Shown here piece after piece: positions 10,424 through 25,187 of a stretch of 64,000 nt of DNA. The notes under the pieces are model-generated. The model searched no databases and was not told the DNA's origin. It saw only the letters and a program-made list of their open reading frames with translations. The stretch comes from Nemophila menziesii. Taxonomy: Eukaryota > Streptophyta > Magnoliopsida > Boraginales > Hydrophyllaceae. Every line of letters begins with the position of its first letter. Position 1 is the stretch's first letter. Made by a program: the position numbers and the translations under genes. The DNA lies in NCBI GenBank assembly GCA_029959085.1, contig JARWIR010000011.1, forward strand, positions 10,541,840-10,605,839. The letters run 5' to 3'.

Positions 10424-12509
10424 GTAAGTTCAAACTTCTTAATAAGATCTTTGGCTTATTTAGCTTGGTTGAGACAGATCCCATCTTCCATTTTCTTTAT
10501 TTTTAGTCTGAGGAAGAAGTTAAATTCTCCAATCATGTGCAATTGGAATTCACTATGCATACTCGTATCAAAATCCTTATAAAATCGTTATAAACTCTTC
10601 ATGCATTGCATTGACCAAATGATCATCAAGTAGATCTTATTTGTTATTATTCGGTCTGAATTTAGACAAGAAAGTACAATGAGAACACAAATCATTAAGA
10701 GTTGAATGTGTTCTTAGCCCTTTACTTGGATCACCAAGTATTAACTTTAGCAAGAGTCCTCTAACATTGTTCCTACTTCTATGAAGTTCTTTGGGAGTTT
10801 TATCATTCTTCTCTTTAATAGTTTGATTGTCAGAATATATTTATGGTTATGATATAATAGGTTTTACTTCTTCTTCAAGTTGATGGAACTTGGTATATTC
10901 AACTTTTATATTTTTTCACTTTCTTTTAAAAGAATTTCCTTCATCAAAATCAACGTGCATGGATTTTTATATAATATTTGTTTGTTGGTTGTACATTCTA
11001 AAATAACATGTAGTGTAATTAACAATTAGTTTTATACAAAAGTTTGATAAATTCTCAATTAGATTTAATGAATAATTAATAATTGTATTTTTTTTTAAAA
11101 ATAGAAGGAATTATGTGTTATTAAAGTAACCTAAAAATTCAAGTATATTAAAGCATAAATTTCATAATTAAAGTTTTTTATGTGAATTGTGGATAAACTT
11201 ATTGTTATAAAAAATGATAGAGTTATTATCATCAAACTCATCATTGTTTCCTAAAATATTTGTAAAAAGTTTTCAAATATTTGATTTTTTGTTTGATATA
11301 AGAGAGTGTTTGTAATCACGTAAAAAATCATAAGATTTTTAATACCATCGTCTAATTGATCTTAAGATAAACATAAGTTAGATTTGAACTTTACCTCGTC
11401 TTCTTCTTTTTAAGTAGCCATGAAAGAAACTTAGTTGGATACATGCTCTTTGTCATCACTTTGGTTTGAGCTATCATAAACCAATGTTGCATTAATGTTT
11501 TCATTGGCTTTTTTTTGAAAAGTTTTGGGAATTTAGGTTTGATATGACCACTCTTATGATAATGATAGCAAGTAAGCTCATCATTTATATAACTCTTATA
11601 AGGTTTTCTTGAGACACCATAACTCATAAGCTCTATTTTATTTTGATGTAATACTCACCAATACATACTTATGTCTTGTATAGAATTCCTCTTGAACTAA
11701 TATAATCATTTCACCCAGAATAAAACAATAATACACATATCCTTTTTTCTTTTCTTCTTTTAGTTAAAGATTTTTTTTTTGGAACTATTAACAATAAAAT
11801 TATATTTATAACATTATGTACTACTAAAATCTTTATTCTATAAAAATATATTCAATAAAAAATATTTATTTAATGAACATATAATACCCACGACTCCAAT
11901 TCAACTCTTTACTTCTTAAAATTATATATATATATATTAAAATATTTCTATTATACTAAACTAGTTTTGGATACACAAAAAATATATTCACAATATATCT
12001 TTTTCTTTAGTTCAGTTCTAATATTTCTCAACACCTTATCATACAGAGTTTGCTCTTTTGATCTTGTGAAATGATTTGCCAAGATGATCAACAATACCCT
12101 CTAGGGAATTCACCCAATTTATATTTAACAGTCAAAATTTTGACTCTCTTAAAAATGTATCATTCATTAGCTACGTATATAAACATGCAATTTCATATTT
12201 TGAGTTTTTTTATGTTATTATTTAATTAAGATATTTCAGAAATAACATTTATATATTAAGACACAATTTGTTGTTTTAAATAATATAACAAAATTTAATA
12301 TTAAATTTTGAAATAAATTTTTTATTTATAAGGTGTACATATTTTTTAAGGGTCAATGATCCAAAACATCAAATTAATATTTTACTTGCCTCAAAGAATA
12401 ATTAATTAATCTGCTAAGTACGTCTTCTCATCAACATCGTTACCTTTTATTCTTGTTTATCAAGAGTTGTGGATGTTTCCTTATGGGAATTCCAACCCAC
12501 TTGGAATTA
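10424..12509 (-). repeat. Monomer M6 (subfamily A to B hybrid)
   Basis: The left part is subfamily A. From about 12,070 the tail switches to a rare haplotype: GAAATGATTTGCC, AAGATGATCAAC, CCAAAACATC and TTGCCTCAAAG. The same combination recurs only at about 36,838-37,162 in M14, so the switch marks a recombination or conversion boundary. Confidence 0.95.
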
Positions 12510-14593
12510 GTAAGTTCAAACTTCTTAATAAGATCTTTGGCTTATTTAGCTTGGTTGAGACAGATCCCATCTTCCATTTTCTTTATTTTTAGTCTGAGGA
12601 AGAAGTTAAATTCTCCAGTGATGTTCAATTGGAATTCACTATGCATACTCGTATCAAAATCCTTATAAAATTGTTATAAACTCTTCATGCATTGCATTTA
12701 CCAAATGATCATCAAGTAGATCTTATTTGTTATTCTTCGGTCTGAATTTAGACAAGAAAGTACAATGAGAACACAAATCATTAAGAGTTGAATGTGTTCT
12801 TAGCCCTTTACTTGGATCGCCAAGTATTAACTTTAGCAAGAGTCCTCTAACATTGTTCCTACTTCTATGAAGTTCTTTGGGAGTTTCATCATTCTTCTCT
12901 TTAATAGTTTGATTGTCAGAATATATTTATGGTTATGATATAATAGGTTTTACTTCTTCTTCAAGTTGATGGAACTTGGTATATTCAACTTTTATATTTT
13001 TTCACTTTCTTTTAAAAGAATTTCCTTCATCAAAATCAACGTGGATGGATTTTTATATAATATTTGTTTGTTGGTTGTACATTCTAAAATAACATGTAGT
13101 GTAATTAACAATTAGTTTTATACAAAAGTTTGATAAATTCTCAATTAGATTTAATGAATAATTAATAATTGTATTTTTTTTTAAAATAGAAGGAATTATG
13201 TGTTATTAAAGTAACCTAAATATTCAAGTATATTAAAGCATAAATGTCATAATTAAAGTTTTTTATGTGAATTGTGGATAAACTTATTGTTATAAAAAAT
13301 GATAGAGTTATTATCATCAAACTCATCATTGTTTCCTAAAATATTTGTAAAAAGTTTTCAAATATTTGGTTTTTTGTTTGATATAAGAGAGTGTTTGTAA
13401 TCACGTAAAAAATCATAAGATTTTTAATACCATCGTCTAATTGATCTTAAGATAAACATAAGTTAGATTTGAACTTTACCTCGTCTTCTTCTTTTTAAGT
13501 AGCCATGAAAGAAACTTAGTTGGATACATGCTCTTTGTCATCACTTTGGTTTGAGCTATCATAAACCAATGTTGCATTAATGTTTTCATTGGCTTTTTTT
13601 TGAAATTTTTTGGGAATTTAGGTTTGATATGACCACTGTTATGATAATGATAGCAAGTAAGCTCATCCTTTATATAACTCTTATAAGGTTTTCTTGAGAC
13701 ACAATAACTCATAAGCTCTATTTTATTTTGATGTAATACTCACCAATACATACTTATGTCTTGTATAGAATTCCTCTTGAACTAATATAATCATTTCACC
13801 CAGAATAAAACAATAATACACATATCCTTTTTTCTTTTCTCCTTTTAGTTAAAGATTTTTTTTTTGGAACTATTAACAATAAAATTATATTTATAACATT
13901 ATGTACTACTAAAATCTTTATTTTATAAAAATATATTCAATAAAAAATATTTATTTAATGAACATATAATACCCACGACTCCAATTCTACTCTTTACTTC
14001 TTAAAATTATATATATATATTAAAATATTTCTATTATACTAAACTAGTTTTGGATACACAAAAAATATATTCACAATATATCTTTTTCTTTAGTTCAGTT
14101 CTAATATTTCTCAACACCTTATCATACAGAGTTTGCTCTTTTGATCTTGTGAAAGGATTTGCCAAGATTATCAACAATACCCTCTAGGGAATTCACCCAA
14201 TTTATATTTAACAGTCAAAATTTTGACTCTCTTAAAAGTGTATCATTCATTAGCTACGTATATAAACATGCAATTTCATATTTTGAGATTTTTTATGTTA
14301 TTATTTAATTAAGATATTTCAGAAATAACATTTATATATCAAGACACAATTTGTTGTTTTAAATAATATAATAAAATTTAATGTTAAATTTTTAAATAAT
14401 TTTTTTATTTATATGGTGTACATATTTTTTTAAGGGTCAATGATCCAAAAAATCAAATTAATATTTTACTTGCCCCAAAGAATAATTAATTAATCTGCTA
14501 AGTATGTCTTCTCATCAACATCGTTACCTTTTATTCTTGTTTATCAAGAGTTGTGGATGTTTCCTTATGGGAATTCCAACCCACTTGGAATTA
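12510..14593 (-). repeat. Monomer M7
   Basis: First subfamily B copy. The gag remnant starts MSYC and has HNSG in the knuckle (ACTGTTATG at about 13,636). Near its left end it carries the rare GATGTTCAATTGG variant. This combination is shared with M15 and M16 in block 2. Confidence 0.95.
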
Positions 14594-16670
14594 GTAAGTT
14601 CAAAGTTCTTAATAAGATCTTTGGCTTATTTAGCTTGGTTGAGACAAATCCAATCTTCCATTTTCTTTATTTTTAGTCTGAGGAAGAAGTTAAATTCTCC
14701 AATCATGTGCAATTGGAATTAACTATGCATACTCGTATCAAAATCCTTATAAAATCGTTATAAACTCTTCATGCATTGCATTGACCAAATGATCATCAAG
14801 TAGATCTTATTTGTTATTCTTCGGTCTGAATTTAGACAAGAAAGTAAAATGAGAACACAAATCATTAAGAGTTGAATGTGTTCTTAGCCCTTTACTTGGA
14901 TCACCAAGTATTAACTTTAGCAAGAGTCCTCTAACATTGTTCCTACTTCTATGAAGTTCTTTGGGAGTTTCATCATTCTTCTCTTTAATAGTTTGATTGT
15001 CAGAATATATTTATGGTTATGATATAATAGGTATTACTTCTTCTTCAAGTTGATGGAACTTGGTATATTCAACTTTTATATTTTTTCACTTTCTTTTAAA
15101 AGAATTTCCTTCATCAAAATCAACGTGCATGGATTTTTATATAATATTTGTTTGTTGGTTGTAAATTCTAAAATAACATGTAGTGTAATTAACAATTAGT
15201 TTTATACAAAAGTTTGATAAATTCTCAATTAGATTTAATGAATAATAAATAATTGTATTTTTTTTTTAAAAGGAATTATGTGTTATTAAAGTAACCTAAA
15301 TATTCAAGTATATTAAAGCATAAATGTCATAATTAAAGTTTTTTATGTGAATTGTGGATAAACTTATTGTTATAAAAAATGATAGAGTTATTATCATCAA
15401 ACTCATCATTGTTTCCTAAAATATTTGTAAAAAGTTTTCAAATATTTGGTTTTTTGTTTGATATAATAGAGTGTTTGTAATCACGTAAAAAATAATAAGA
15501 TTTTTAATACCATCGTCTAATTGATCTTAAGATAAACATAAGTTAGATTTGAACTTTAACTCGTCTTCTTCTTTTTAAGTAGCCATGAAAGAAACTTAGT
15601 TGGATACATGCTCTTTGTCATCACTTTGGTTTGAGCTATCATAAACCAATGTTGCATTAATGTTTTCATTGGCTTTTTTTTGAAAAGTTTTGGGAATTTA
15701 GGTTTGATATGACCACTCTTATGATAATGATAGCAAGTAAGCTCATCCTTTATATAACTCTTATAAGGTTTTCTTGAGACACCACAACTCATAAGCTCTA
15801 TTTTATTTTGATGTAATACTCACCAATACATACTTATGTCTTGTATAGAATTCCTATTGAACTAATATAATCATTTCACCCAGAATAAAACAATAATACA
15901 CATATCCTTTTTTCTTTTCTCCTTTTAGTTAAAGATTTTTTTTTTGGAACTATTAACAATAAAGTTATATTTATAACATTATGTACTACTAAAATGTTTA
16001 TTTTATAAAAATATATTCAATAAAAAAAATTATTTAATGAACATATAATACCCACGTCTTCAATTCTACAATTTACTTCTTAAAATTATATATATATTAA
16101 AATATTTCTATTATACTAAACTAGTTTTGGATAAACAAAAAATATATTCACAATATATCTTTTTCTTTAGTTCAGTTCTAATATTTCTCAACACCTTATC
16201 ATACAGAGTTTGCTCTTTTGATCTTGTGAAAGGATTTGCCAAGATTATCAACAATACCCTCTAGGGAATTCACCCAATTTAAATTTAACAGTCAAAATTT
16301 TGACTCTCTTAAAAATGTATCATTCATTAGCTACGTATATAAACATGCAATTTCATATTTTGAGTTTTTTTATGTTATTATTTAATTAACATATTTCAGA
16401 AATAACATTTATATATTAAGACACAATTTGTTGTTTTAAATAATATAATAAAATTTAATGTTAAATTTTTAAATAAATTTTTTATTTATAAGGTGTACAT
16501 ATTTTTTTAAGGGTCAATGATCCAAAAAATCAAATTAATATTTTACTTGCCCCAAAGAATAATTAATTAATCTGCTAAGTACGTCTTCTCATCAACATCG
16601 TTACCTTTTATTCTTGTTTATCAAGAGTTGTGGATGTTTCCTTATGGGAATTCCAACCCACTTGGAATTA
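14594..16670 (-). repeat. Monomer M8
   Basis: Subfamily B, about 7 bp shorter than typical, partly because ATAGAA is missing after the poly-T run near 15,270. It carries GAACTTTAACTCG (15,551) and an old-type tail with CACGTCTTCAATTC (about 16,053), both shared with M17. Confidence 0.95.
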
Positions 16671-18757
16671 GTAAGTTCAAACTTCTTAATAAGATCTTTG
16701 GCTTATTTAGCTTGGTTGAGACAGATCCCATCTTCCAGTTTCTTTATTTTTAGTCTGAGGAAGAAGTTAAATTCTCCAATCATGTGCAATTGGAATTCAC
16801 TATGCATACTCGTATCAAAATCCTTATAAAATCGTTATAAACTCTTCATGCATTGCATTTACCAAATGATCATCAAGTAGATCTTATTTGTTATTCTTCG
16901 GTCTGAATTTAGACAAGAAAGTACAATGAGAACACATATCATTAAGAGTTGAATGTGTTCTTAGCCCTTTACTTGGATCACCAAGTATTAACTTTAGCAA
17001 GAGTCCTCTAACATTGTTCCTACTTCTATGAAGTTCTTTGGGAGTTTCATCATTCTTCTCTTTAATAGTTTGATTGTCAGAATATATTTATGGTTATGAT
17101 ATAATAGGTTTTACTTCTTCTTCAAGTTGATGGAACTTGGTATATTCAACTTTTATATTTTTTCACTTTCTTTTAAAAGAATTTCCTTCATCAAAATCAA
17201 CGTGCATGGATTTTTATATAATATTTGTTTGTTGGTTGTACATTCTAAAATAACATGTAGTGTAATTAACAATTAGTTTTATACAAAAGTTTGATAAATT
17301 CTCAATTAGATTTAATGAATAATTAATAATTGTATTTTTTTTTTAAAATAGAAGGAATTATGTGTTATTAAAGTAACCTAAATATTCAAGTATATTAAAG
17401 CATAAATGTCATAATTAAAGTTTTTTATGTGAATTGTGGATAAACTTATTGTTATAAAAAATGATAGAGTTATTATCATCAAACTCATCATTGTTTCCTA
17501 AAATATTTGTAAAAAGTTTTCAAATATTTGGTTTTTTGTTTGATATAAGAGAGTGTTTGTAATCACGTAAAAAATCATAAGATTTTTAATACCATCGTCT
17601 AATTGATCTTAAGATAAACATAAGTTAGATTTGAACTTTACCTCGTCTTCTTCTTTTTAAGTAGCCATGAAAGAAACTTAGTTGGATACATGCTCTTTGT
17701 CATCACTTTGGTTTGAGCTATCATAAACCAATGTTGCATTAATGTTTTCATTGGCTTTTTTTTGAATTTTTTTGGGAATTTAGGTTTGATATGACCACTG
17801 TTATGATAATGATAGCAAGTAAGCTCATCCTTTATATAACTCTTATAAGGTTTTCTTGAGACACAATAACTCATAAGCTCTATTTTATTTTGATGTAATA
17901 CTCACCAATACATACTTATGTCTTGTATAGAATTCCTCTTGAACTAATATAATCATTTCACCCAGAATAAAACAATAATACACATATCCTTTTTTCTTTT
18001 CTCCTTTTAGTTAAAGATTTTTTTTTTGGAACTATTAACAATAAAATTATATTTATAACATTATGTACTACTAAAATCTTTATTTTATAAAAATATATTC
18101 AATAAAAAATATTTATTTAATGAACATATAATACCCACGACTCCAATTCTACTCTTTACTTCTTAAAATTATATATATATATATTAAAATATTTCTATTA
18201 TACTAAACTAGTTTTGGATACACAAAAAATATATTCACAATATATCTTTTTCTTTAGTTCAGTTCTAATATTTCTCAACACCTTATCATACAGAGTTTGC
18301 TCTTTTGATCTTGTGAAAGGATTTGCCAAGATTATCAACAATACCCTCTAGGGAATTCACCCAATTTATATTTAACAGTCAAAATTTTGACTCTCTTAAA
18401 AATGTATCATTCATTAGCTACGTATATAAACATGCAATTTCATATTTTGAGATTTTTTATGTTATTATTTAATTAAGATATTTCAGAAATAACATTTATA
18501 TATCAAGACACAATTTGTTGTTTTAAATAATATAATAAAATTTAATGTTAAATTTTTAAATAATTTTTTTATTTATATGGTGTACATATTTTTTTAAGGG
18601 TCAATGATCCAAAAAATCAAATTAATATTTTACTTGCCCCAAAGAATAATTAATTAATCTGCTAAGTACGTCTTCTCATCAACATCGTTACCTTTTATTC
18701 TTGTTTATCAAGATTTGTGGATGTTTCCTTATGGGAATTCCAACCCACTTGGAATTA
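16671..18757 (-). repeat. Monomer M9
   Basis: Subfamily B. It again has the MSYC/HNSG form of the gag remnant, separated from M7 by the unlike M8, so variant types alternate along the array. The right end carries a private AAGATTTGTGG at about 18,710. Confidence 0.95.
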
Positions 18758-20836
18758 GTAAGTTCAAACTTCTTAATAAGATCTTTGGCTTATTTAGCTT
18801 GGTTGAGACAGATCCCATCTTCCAGTTTCTTTATTTTTAGTCTGAGGAAGAAGTTAAATTCTCCAATCATGTGCAATTGGAATTCACTATGCATACTCGT
18901 ATCAAAATCCTTATAAAATCGTTATAAACTCTTCATGCATTGCATTTACCAAATGATCATCAAGTAGATCTTATTTGTTATTCTTCGGTCTGAATTTAGA
19001 CAAGAAAGTACAATGAGAACACAAATCATTAAGAGTTGAATGTGTTCTTAGCCCTTTACTTGGATCACCAAGTATTAACTTTAGCAAGAGTCCTCTAACA
19101 TTGTTCCTACTTCTATGAAGTTCTTTGGGAGTTTCATCATTCTTCTCTTTAATAGTTTGATTGTCAGAATATATTTATGGTTATGATATAATAGGTTTTA
19201 CTTCTTCTTCAAGTTGATGGAACTTGGTATATTCAACTTTTATATTTTTTCACTTTCTTTTAAAAGAATTTCCTTCATCAAAATCAACGTGCATGGATTT
19301 TTATATAATATTTTTTTGTTGGTTGTACATTCTAAAATAACATGTAGTGTAATTAACAATTAGTTTTATTCAAAAGTTTGATAAATTCTCAATTAGATTT
19401 AATGAATAATTAATAATTGTATTTTTTTTTAAAATAGAAGGAATTATGTGTTATTAAAGTAACCTAAATATTCAAGTATATTAAAGCATAAATGTCATAA
19501 TTAAAGTTTTTTATGTGAATTGTGGATAAACTTATTGTTATAAAAAATGATAGAGTTATTATCATCAAACTCATCATTGTTTCCTAAAATATTTGTAAAA
19601 AGTTTTCAAATATTTGGTTTTTTGTTTGATATAAGAGAGTGTTTGTAATCACGTAAAAAATCATAAGATTTTTAATACCATCGTCTAATTGATCTTAAAA
19701 TAAACATAAGTTAGATTTGAACTTTACCTCGTCTTCTTCTTTTTAAGTAGCCATGAAAGAAACTTAGTTGGATACATGCTCTTTGTCATCACTTTGGTTT
19801 GAGCTATCATAAACCAATGTTGCATTAATGTTTTCATTGGCTTTTTTTTGAAAAGTTTTGGGAATTCAGGTTTGATATGACCACTCTTATGATAATGATA
19901 GCAAGTAAGCTCATCCTTTATATAACTCTTATAAGGTTTTCTTAAGACACCATAACTCATAAGTTCTATTTTATTTTGATGTAATACTCACCAATACATA
20001 CTTATGTCTTGTATAGAATTCCTCTTGAACTAATATAATCATTTCACCCAGAATAAAACAATAATACACATATCCTTTTTTCTTTTCTCCTTTTAGTTAA
20101 AGATTTTTTTTTGGAACTATTAACAATAAAATTATATTTATAACATTATGTACTACTAAAATCTTTATTTTATAAAAATATATTCAATAAAAAATATTTA
20201 TTTAATGAACATATAATATCCACGACTCCAATTCAACTCTTTACTTCTTAAAATTATATATATTAAAATATTTCTATTATACTAAACTAGTTTTGGATAC
20301 ACAAAAAATATATTCACAATATATCTTTTTCTTTAGTTCAGTTCTAATATTTCTCAACACCTTATTATACAGAGTTTGCTCTTTTGATCTTGTGAAAGGA
20401 TTTGCCAAGATTATCAACAATACCCTCTAGGGAATTCACCCAATTTATATTTAACAGTCAAAATTTTGACTCTCTTAAAAATGTATCATTCATTAGCTAC
20501 GTATATAAACATGCAATTTCATATTTTGAGTTTTTTTATGTTATTATTTAATTAAGATATTTCAGAAATAACATTTATATATTAAGACACAATTTGTTGT
20601 ATTAAATAATATAATAAAATTTAATGTTAAATTTTTAAATAATTTTTTTATTTATATGGTGTACATATTTTTTTAAGGGTCAATGATCCAAAAAATCAAA
20701 TTAATATTTTACTTGCCCCAAAGAATAATTAATTAATCTGCTAAGTACGTCTTCTCATCAACATCGTTACCTTTTATTCTTGTTTATCAAGAGTTGTGGA
20801 TGTTTCCTTATGGGAATTCCAACCCACTTGGAATTA
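18758..20836 (-). repeat. Monomer M10
   Basis: Subfamily B. Private changes: a shortened TTTTTTTGTTGG at about 19,311, CTTAAGACACC at about 19,941 and a short TA run near 20,255. Confidence 0.95.
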
Positions 20837-22912
20837 GTAAGTTCAAACTTCTTAATAAGATCTTTGGCTTATTTAGCTTGGTTGAGACAGATCCCATCTT
20901 CCAGTTTCTTTATTTTTAGTCTGAGGAAGAAGTTAAATTCTCCAATCATGTGCAATTGGAATTCACTATGCATACTCGTATCAAAATCCTTATAAAATCG
21001 TTATAAACTCTTCATGCATTGCATTTACCAAATGATCATCAAGTAGATCTTATTTGTTATTCTTCGGTCTGAATTTAGACAAGAAAGTACAATGAGAACA
21101 CAAATCATTAAGAGTTGAATGTGTTCTTAGCCCTTTACTTGGATCACCAAGTATTAACTTTAGCAAGAGTCCTCTAACATTGTTCCTACTTCTATGAAGT
21201 TCTTTGGGAGTTTCATCATTCTTCTCTTTAATAGTTTGATTGTCAGAATATATTTATGGTTATGATATAATAGGTTTTACTTCTTCTTCAAGTTGATGGA
21301 ACTTGGTATATTCAACTTTTATATTTTTTCACTTTCTTTTAAAAGAATTTCCTTCATCAAAATCAACGTGCATGAATTTTTATATAATATTTGTTTGTTG
21401 GTTGTACATTCTAAAAATAACACGTAGTGTAATTAACTATTAGTTTTATACAAAAGTTTGATAAATTCTCAATTAGATTTAATGAATAATTAATAATTGT
21501 ATTTTTTTTTAAATAGAAGGAATTATGTGTTATTAAAGTAACCTAAATATTCAAGTATATTAAAGCATAAATGTCATAATTAAAGTTTTTTATGTGAATT
21601 GTGGATAAACTTATTGTTATAAAAAATGATAGAGTTATTATCATCAAACTCATCATTGTTTCCTAAAATATTTGTAAAAAGTTTTCAAATATTTGGTTTT
21701 TTGTTTGATATAAGAGAGTGTTTGTAATCACGTAAAAAATCATAAGATTTTTAATACCATCGTCTAATTGATCTTAAGATAAACATAAGTTAAATTTGAA
21801 CTTTACCTCGTCTTCTTCTTTTTAAGTAGCCATGAAAGAAACTTAGTTGGATACATGCTCTTTGTCATCACTTTGGTTTGAGCTATCATAAACCAATGTT
21901 GCATTAATGTTTTCATTGGCTTTTTTTTTGAAAAGTTTTGGGAATTTAGGTTTGATATGACCACTCTTATGATATTGATAGCAAGTAAGCTCATCCTTTA
22001 TATAACTCTTATAAGGTTTTCTTGAGACACCATAACTCATAAGCTCTATTTTATTTTGATGTAATACTCACCAATACATACTTATGTCTTGTATAGAATT
22101 CCTCTTGAGCTAATATAATCATTTCACCCAGAATAAAACAATAATACACATATCATTTTTTCTTTTCTCCTTTTAGTTAAAGATTTTTTTTTGGAACTAT
22201 TAACAATAAAATTATATTTATAACATTATGTACTACTAAAATCTTTATTTTATAAAAAGATATTCAATAAAAAATATTTATTTAATGAACATATAATACC
22301 CACGACTCCAATTCTACTCTTTACTTCTTAAAATTATATATATATATTAAAATATTTCTATTATACTAAACTAGTTTTGGATACACAAAAAATATATTCA
22401 CAATATATCTTTTTCTGTAGTTCAGTTCTAATATTTCTCAACACCTTATCATACAGAGTTTGCTCTTTTGATCTTGTGAATGGATTTGCCAAGATTATCA
22501 ACAATACCCTCTAGGGAATTCACCCAATTTATGTCAAAATTTTGACTCTCTTAAAAATGTATCATTCATTAGCTACGTATATAAACATGCAATTTCATAT
22601 TTTGAGTTTTTTTATGTTATTATTTAATTAAGATATTTCAGAAATAACATTTATATATTAAGACACAATTTGTTGTTTTAAATAATATAATAAAATTTAA
22701 TGTTAAATTTTTAAATAAATTTTTTATTTATAAGGTGTACATATTTTTTTAAGGGTCAATGATCCAAAAAATCAAATTAATATTTTACTTGCCCCAAAGA
22801 ATAATTAATTAATCTGCTAAGTACGTCTTCTCATCAACATCGTTACCTTTTATTCTCGTTTATCAAGAGTTGTGGGTGTTTCCTTATGGGAATTCCAACC
22901 CACTTGGAATTA
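20837..22912 (-). repeat. Monomer M11
   Basis: Subfamily B. The A-run of the gag remnant has 9 bases instead of 8, which restores the ancestral gag reading frame further downstream. A 9-bp deletion near 22,533 removes ATTTAACAG and shortens the 16-bp palindrome to 14 bp. Confidence 0.95.
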
Positions 22913-25187
22913 GTAAGTTCAAACTTCTTAATAAGATCTTTGGCTTATTTAGCTTGGTTGAGACAGATCCCATCTTCCATTTTCTTTATTTTTAGTTTGA
23001 GAAAGAAGTAAGAGTAATGATATATGTCACCCATTTTCATGTCACCCTTTTATCACCCTTCTATATATATGTTCTGATTTCCTTGAATAGAAGATAGAGA
23101 AAAATTAAATAGGATAGAGAAATCAATTCATTGGTACATGTAGGCATACACGTAGGAGGTGATAAAAGGGTGATACAAAAAGGGTGACAAATATCATTAC
23201 TCATTCTCCAATCATGTGCAATTGGAATTCACTATGCATACTCGTATCAAAATCCTTATAAAATTGTTATAAACTCTTCATGCATTGCATTTACCAAATG
23301 ATCATCACGTAGATCTTATTTGTTATTCTTCGGTCTGAATTTAGACAAGAAAGTACAATGAGAACACAAATCATTAAGAGTTGAATGTGTTCTTAGCCCT
23401 TTACTTGGATCACCAAGTATTAACTTTAGCAAGAGTCCTCTAACATTGTTCCTACTTCTATGAAGTTCTTTGGGAGTTTCATCATTCTTCTCTTTAATAG
23501 TTCGATTGTCAGAATAAATTTAAGGTTATGATATAATAGGTTTTACTTCTTCTTCAAGTTGATGGAACTTGGTATATTCAACTTTTATATTTTTTCACTT
23601 TCTTTTAAAAAAATTTCCTTCATCAAAATCAACATGCATTGATTTTTATATAATATTTGTTTGTTGGTTGTACATTCTAAAATAACATGTAGTGTAATTA
23701 ACAATTAGTTTTATACAAAAGTTTGATAAATTCTCAATTAGATTTAATGAATAATTAATAATTGTATTTTTTTTTTTAAAATAGAAGGAATTATGTGTTA
23801 TTAAAGTAACCTAAATATTCAAGTATATTAAAGCATAAATTTCATAATTAAAGTTTTTTATGTGAATTGTGGATAAACTTATTGTTATAAAAAATAATAG
23901 AGTTATTATCATCAAACTCATCATTGTTTCCTAAAATATTTGTAAAAAGTTTTCAAAAATTTGGTTTTTTGTTTGATATAAGAGAGTGTTTGTAATCACG
24001 TAAAAAATCATAAGATTTTTAATACCATCGTCTAATTGATCTTAAGATAAACATAAGTTAGATTTGAACTTTACCTCGTCTTCTTCTTTTTAAGTAGCCA
24101 TGAAAGAAACTTTGTTGGATACATGCTCTTTGTCATCACTTTGGTTTGAGCTATCATCAACCAATGTTGCATTAAGGTTTTCAATGGCTTTTTTTTGAAA
24201 AGTTTTGGGAATTTAGGTTTGATATGACCACTCTTATGATAATGATAGCAAGTAAGCTCATCCTTTATATAACTCTTATAAGGTTTTCCTGAGACACCAT
24301 AACTCATAAGCTCTATTTTATTTTGATGTAATACTCACCAATACATACTTATGTCTTGTATAGAATTCCTCTTGAACTAATATAATCATTTCACCCAGAA
24401 TAAAACAATAATACACATATCCTTTTTTCTTTTCTCCTTTTAGTTAAAGATTTTTTTTGGAACTATTAACAATAAAATTATATTTATAACATTATGTACT
24501 ACTAAAATCTTTATTTTATAAAAATATATTCAATAAAAAATATTTATTTAATGAACATATAATACCCACGACTCCAATTCAACTCTTTACTTTTTAAAAT
24601 TATATATATATATTAAAATATTTCTATTATACTAAACTAGTTTTGGATACACAAAAAATATATTCACAATATATCTTTTTCTTTAGTTCAGTTCTAATAT
24701 TTCTCAACACCTTATCATACAGAGTTTTCTCTTTTGATCTTGTGAAAGGATTTGCCAAGATTATCAACAATACCCTCTAGGGAATTCACCCAATTTATAT
24801 TTAACAGTCAAAATTTTGACTCTCTTAAAAATGTATCATTCATTAGCTACGTATATAAACATGCAATTTCATATTTTGAGTTTTTTTATGTTATTATTTA
24901 ATTAAGATATTTCAGAAATAACATTTATATATTAAGGCACAATATGTTGTATTAAATAATATAATAAAATTTAATATTAAATTTTTAAATAAATTTTTTA
25001 TTTAAAAGATGTACATATTTTTTTAAGGGTCAATGATCCAAAAAATCAAATTAATATTTTACTTGCCCCAAAGAATAATTAATTAATCTGTTAAGTACGT
25101 CTTCTCATCAACACCGTTACCTTTTATTCTTGTTTATTGAAGAGTTGTGGATGTTTCCTTATGGGAATTCCAACCCACTTGGAATTA
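22913..25187 (-). repeat. Monomer M12 with MITE
   Basis: Subfamily B. Its length of 2,275 bp is explained by the 191-bp MITE at 23,012-23,202. It has more private substitutions than interior copies (for example SGKPYKS in the gag remnant and TTTGTTGGATAC at about 24,111), as expected for a copy close to an array edge. Confidence 0.95.
23012..23202. mobile_element. MITE (non-autonomous TIR DNA transposon) inside M12
   Basis: 191 bp absent from all other monomers. The ends are inverted repeats of about 46 bp: left 23,012-23,057 (GAGTAATGATATATGTCACCC...) and right 23,158-23,202 as its reverse complement with few mismatches. The inner 16 bp (TCACCCTTTTATCACC and its complement) are perfect. No coding capacity. 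The flanks (AAGAAGTA / ATTCTCC, against AAGAAGTTAAATTCTCC in empty copies) do not give a clean target duplication, so the superfamily is open. Confidence 0.85.
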
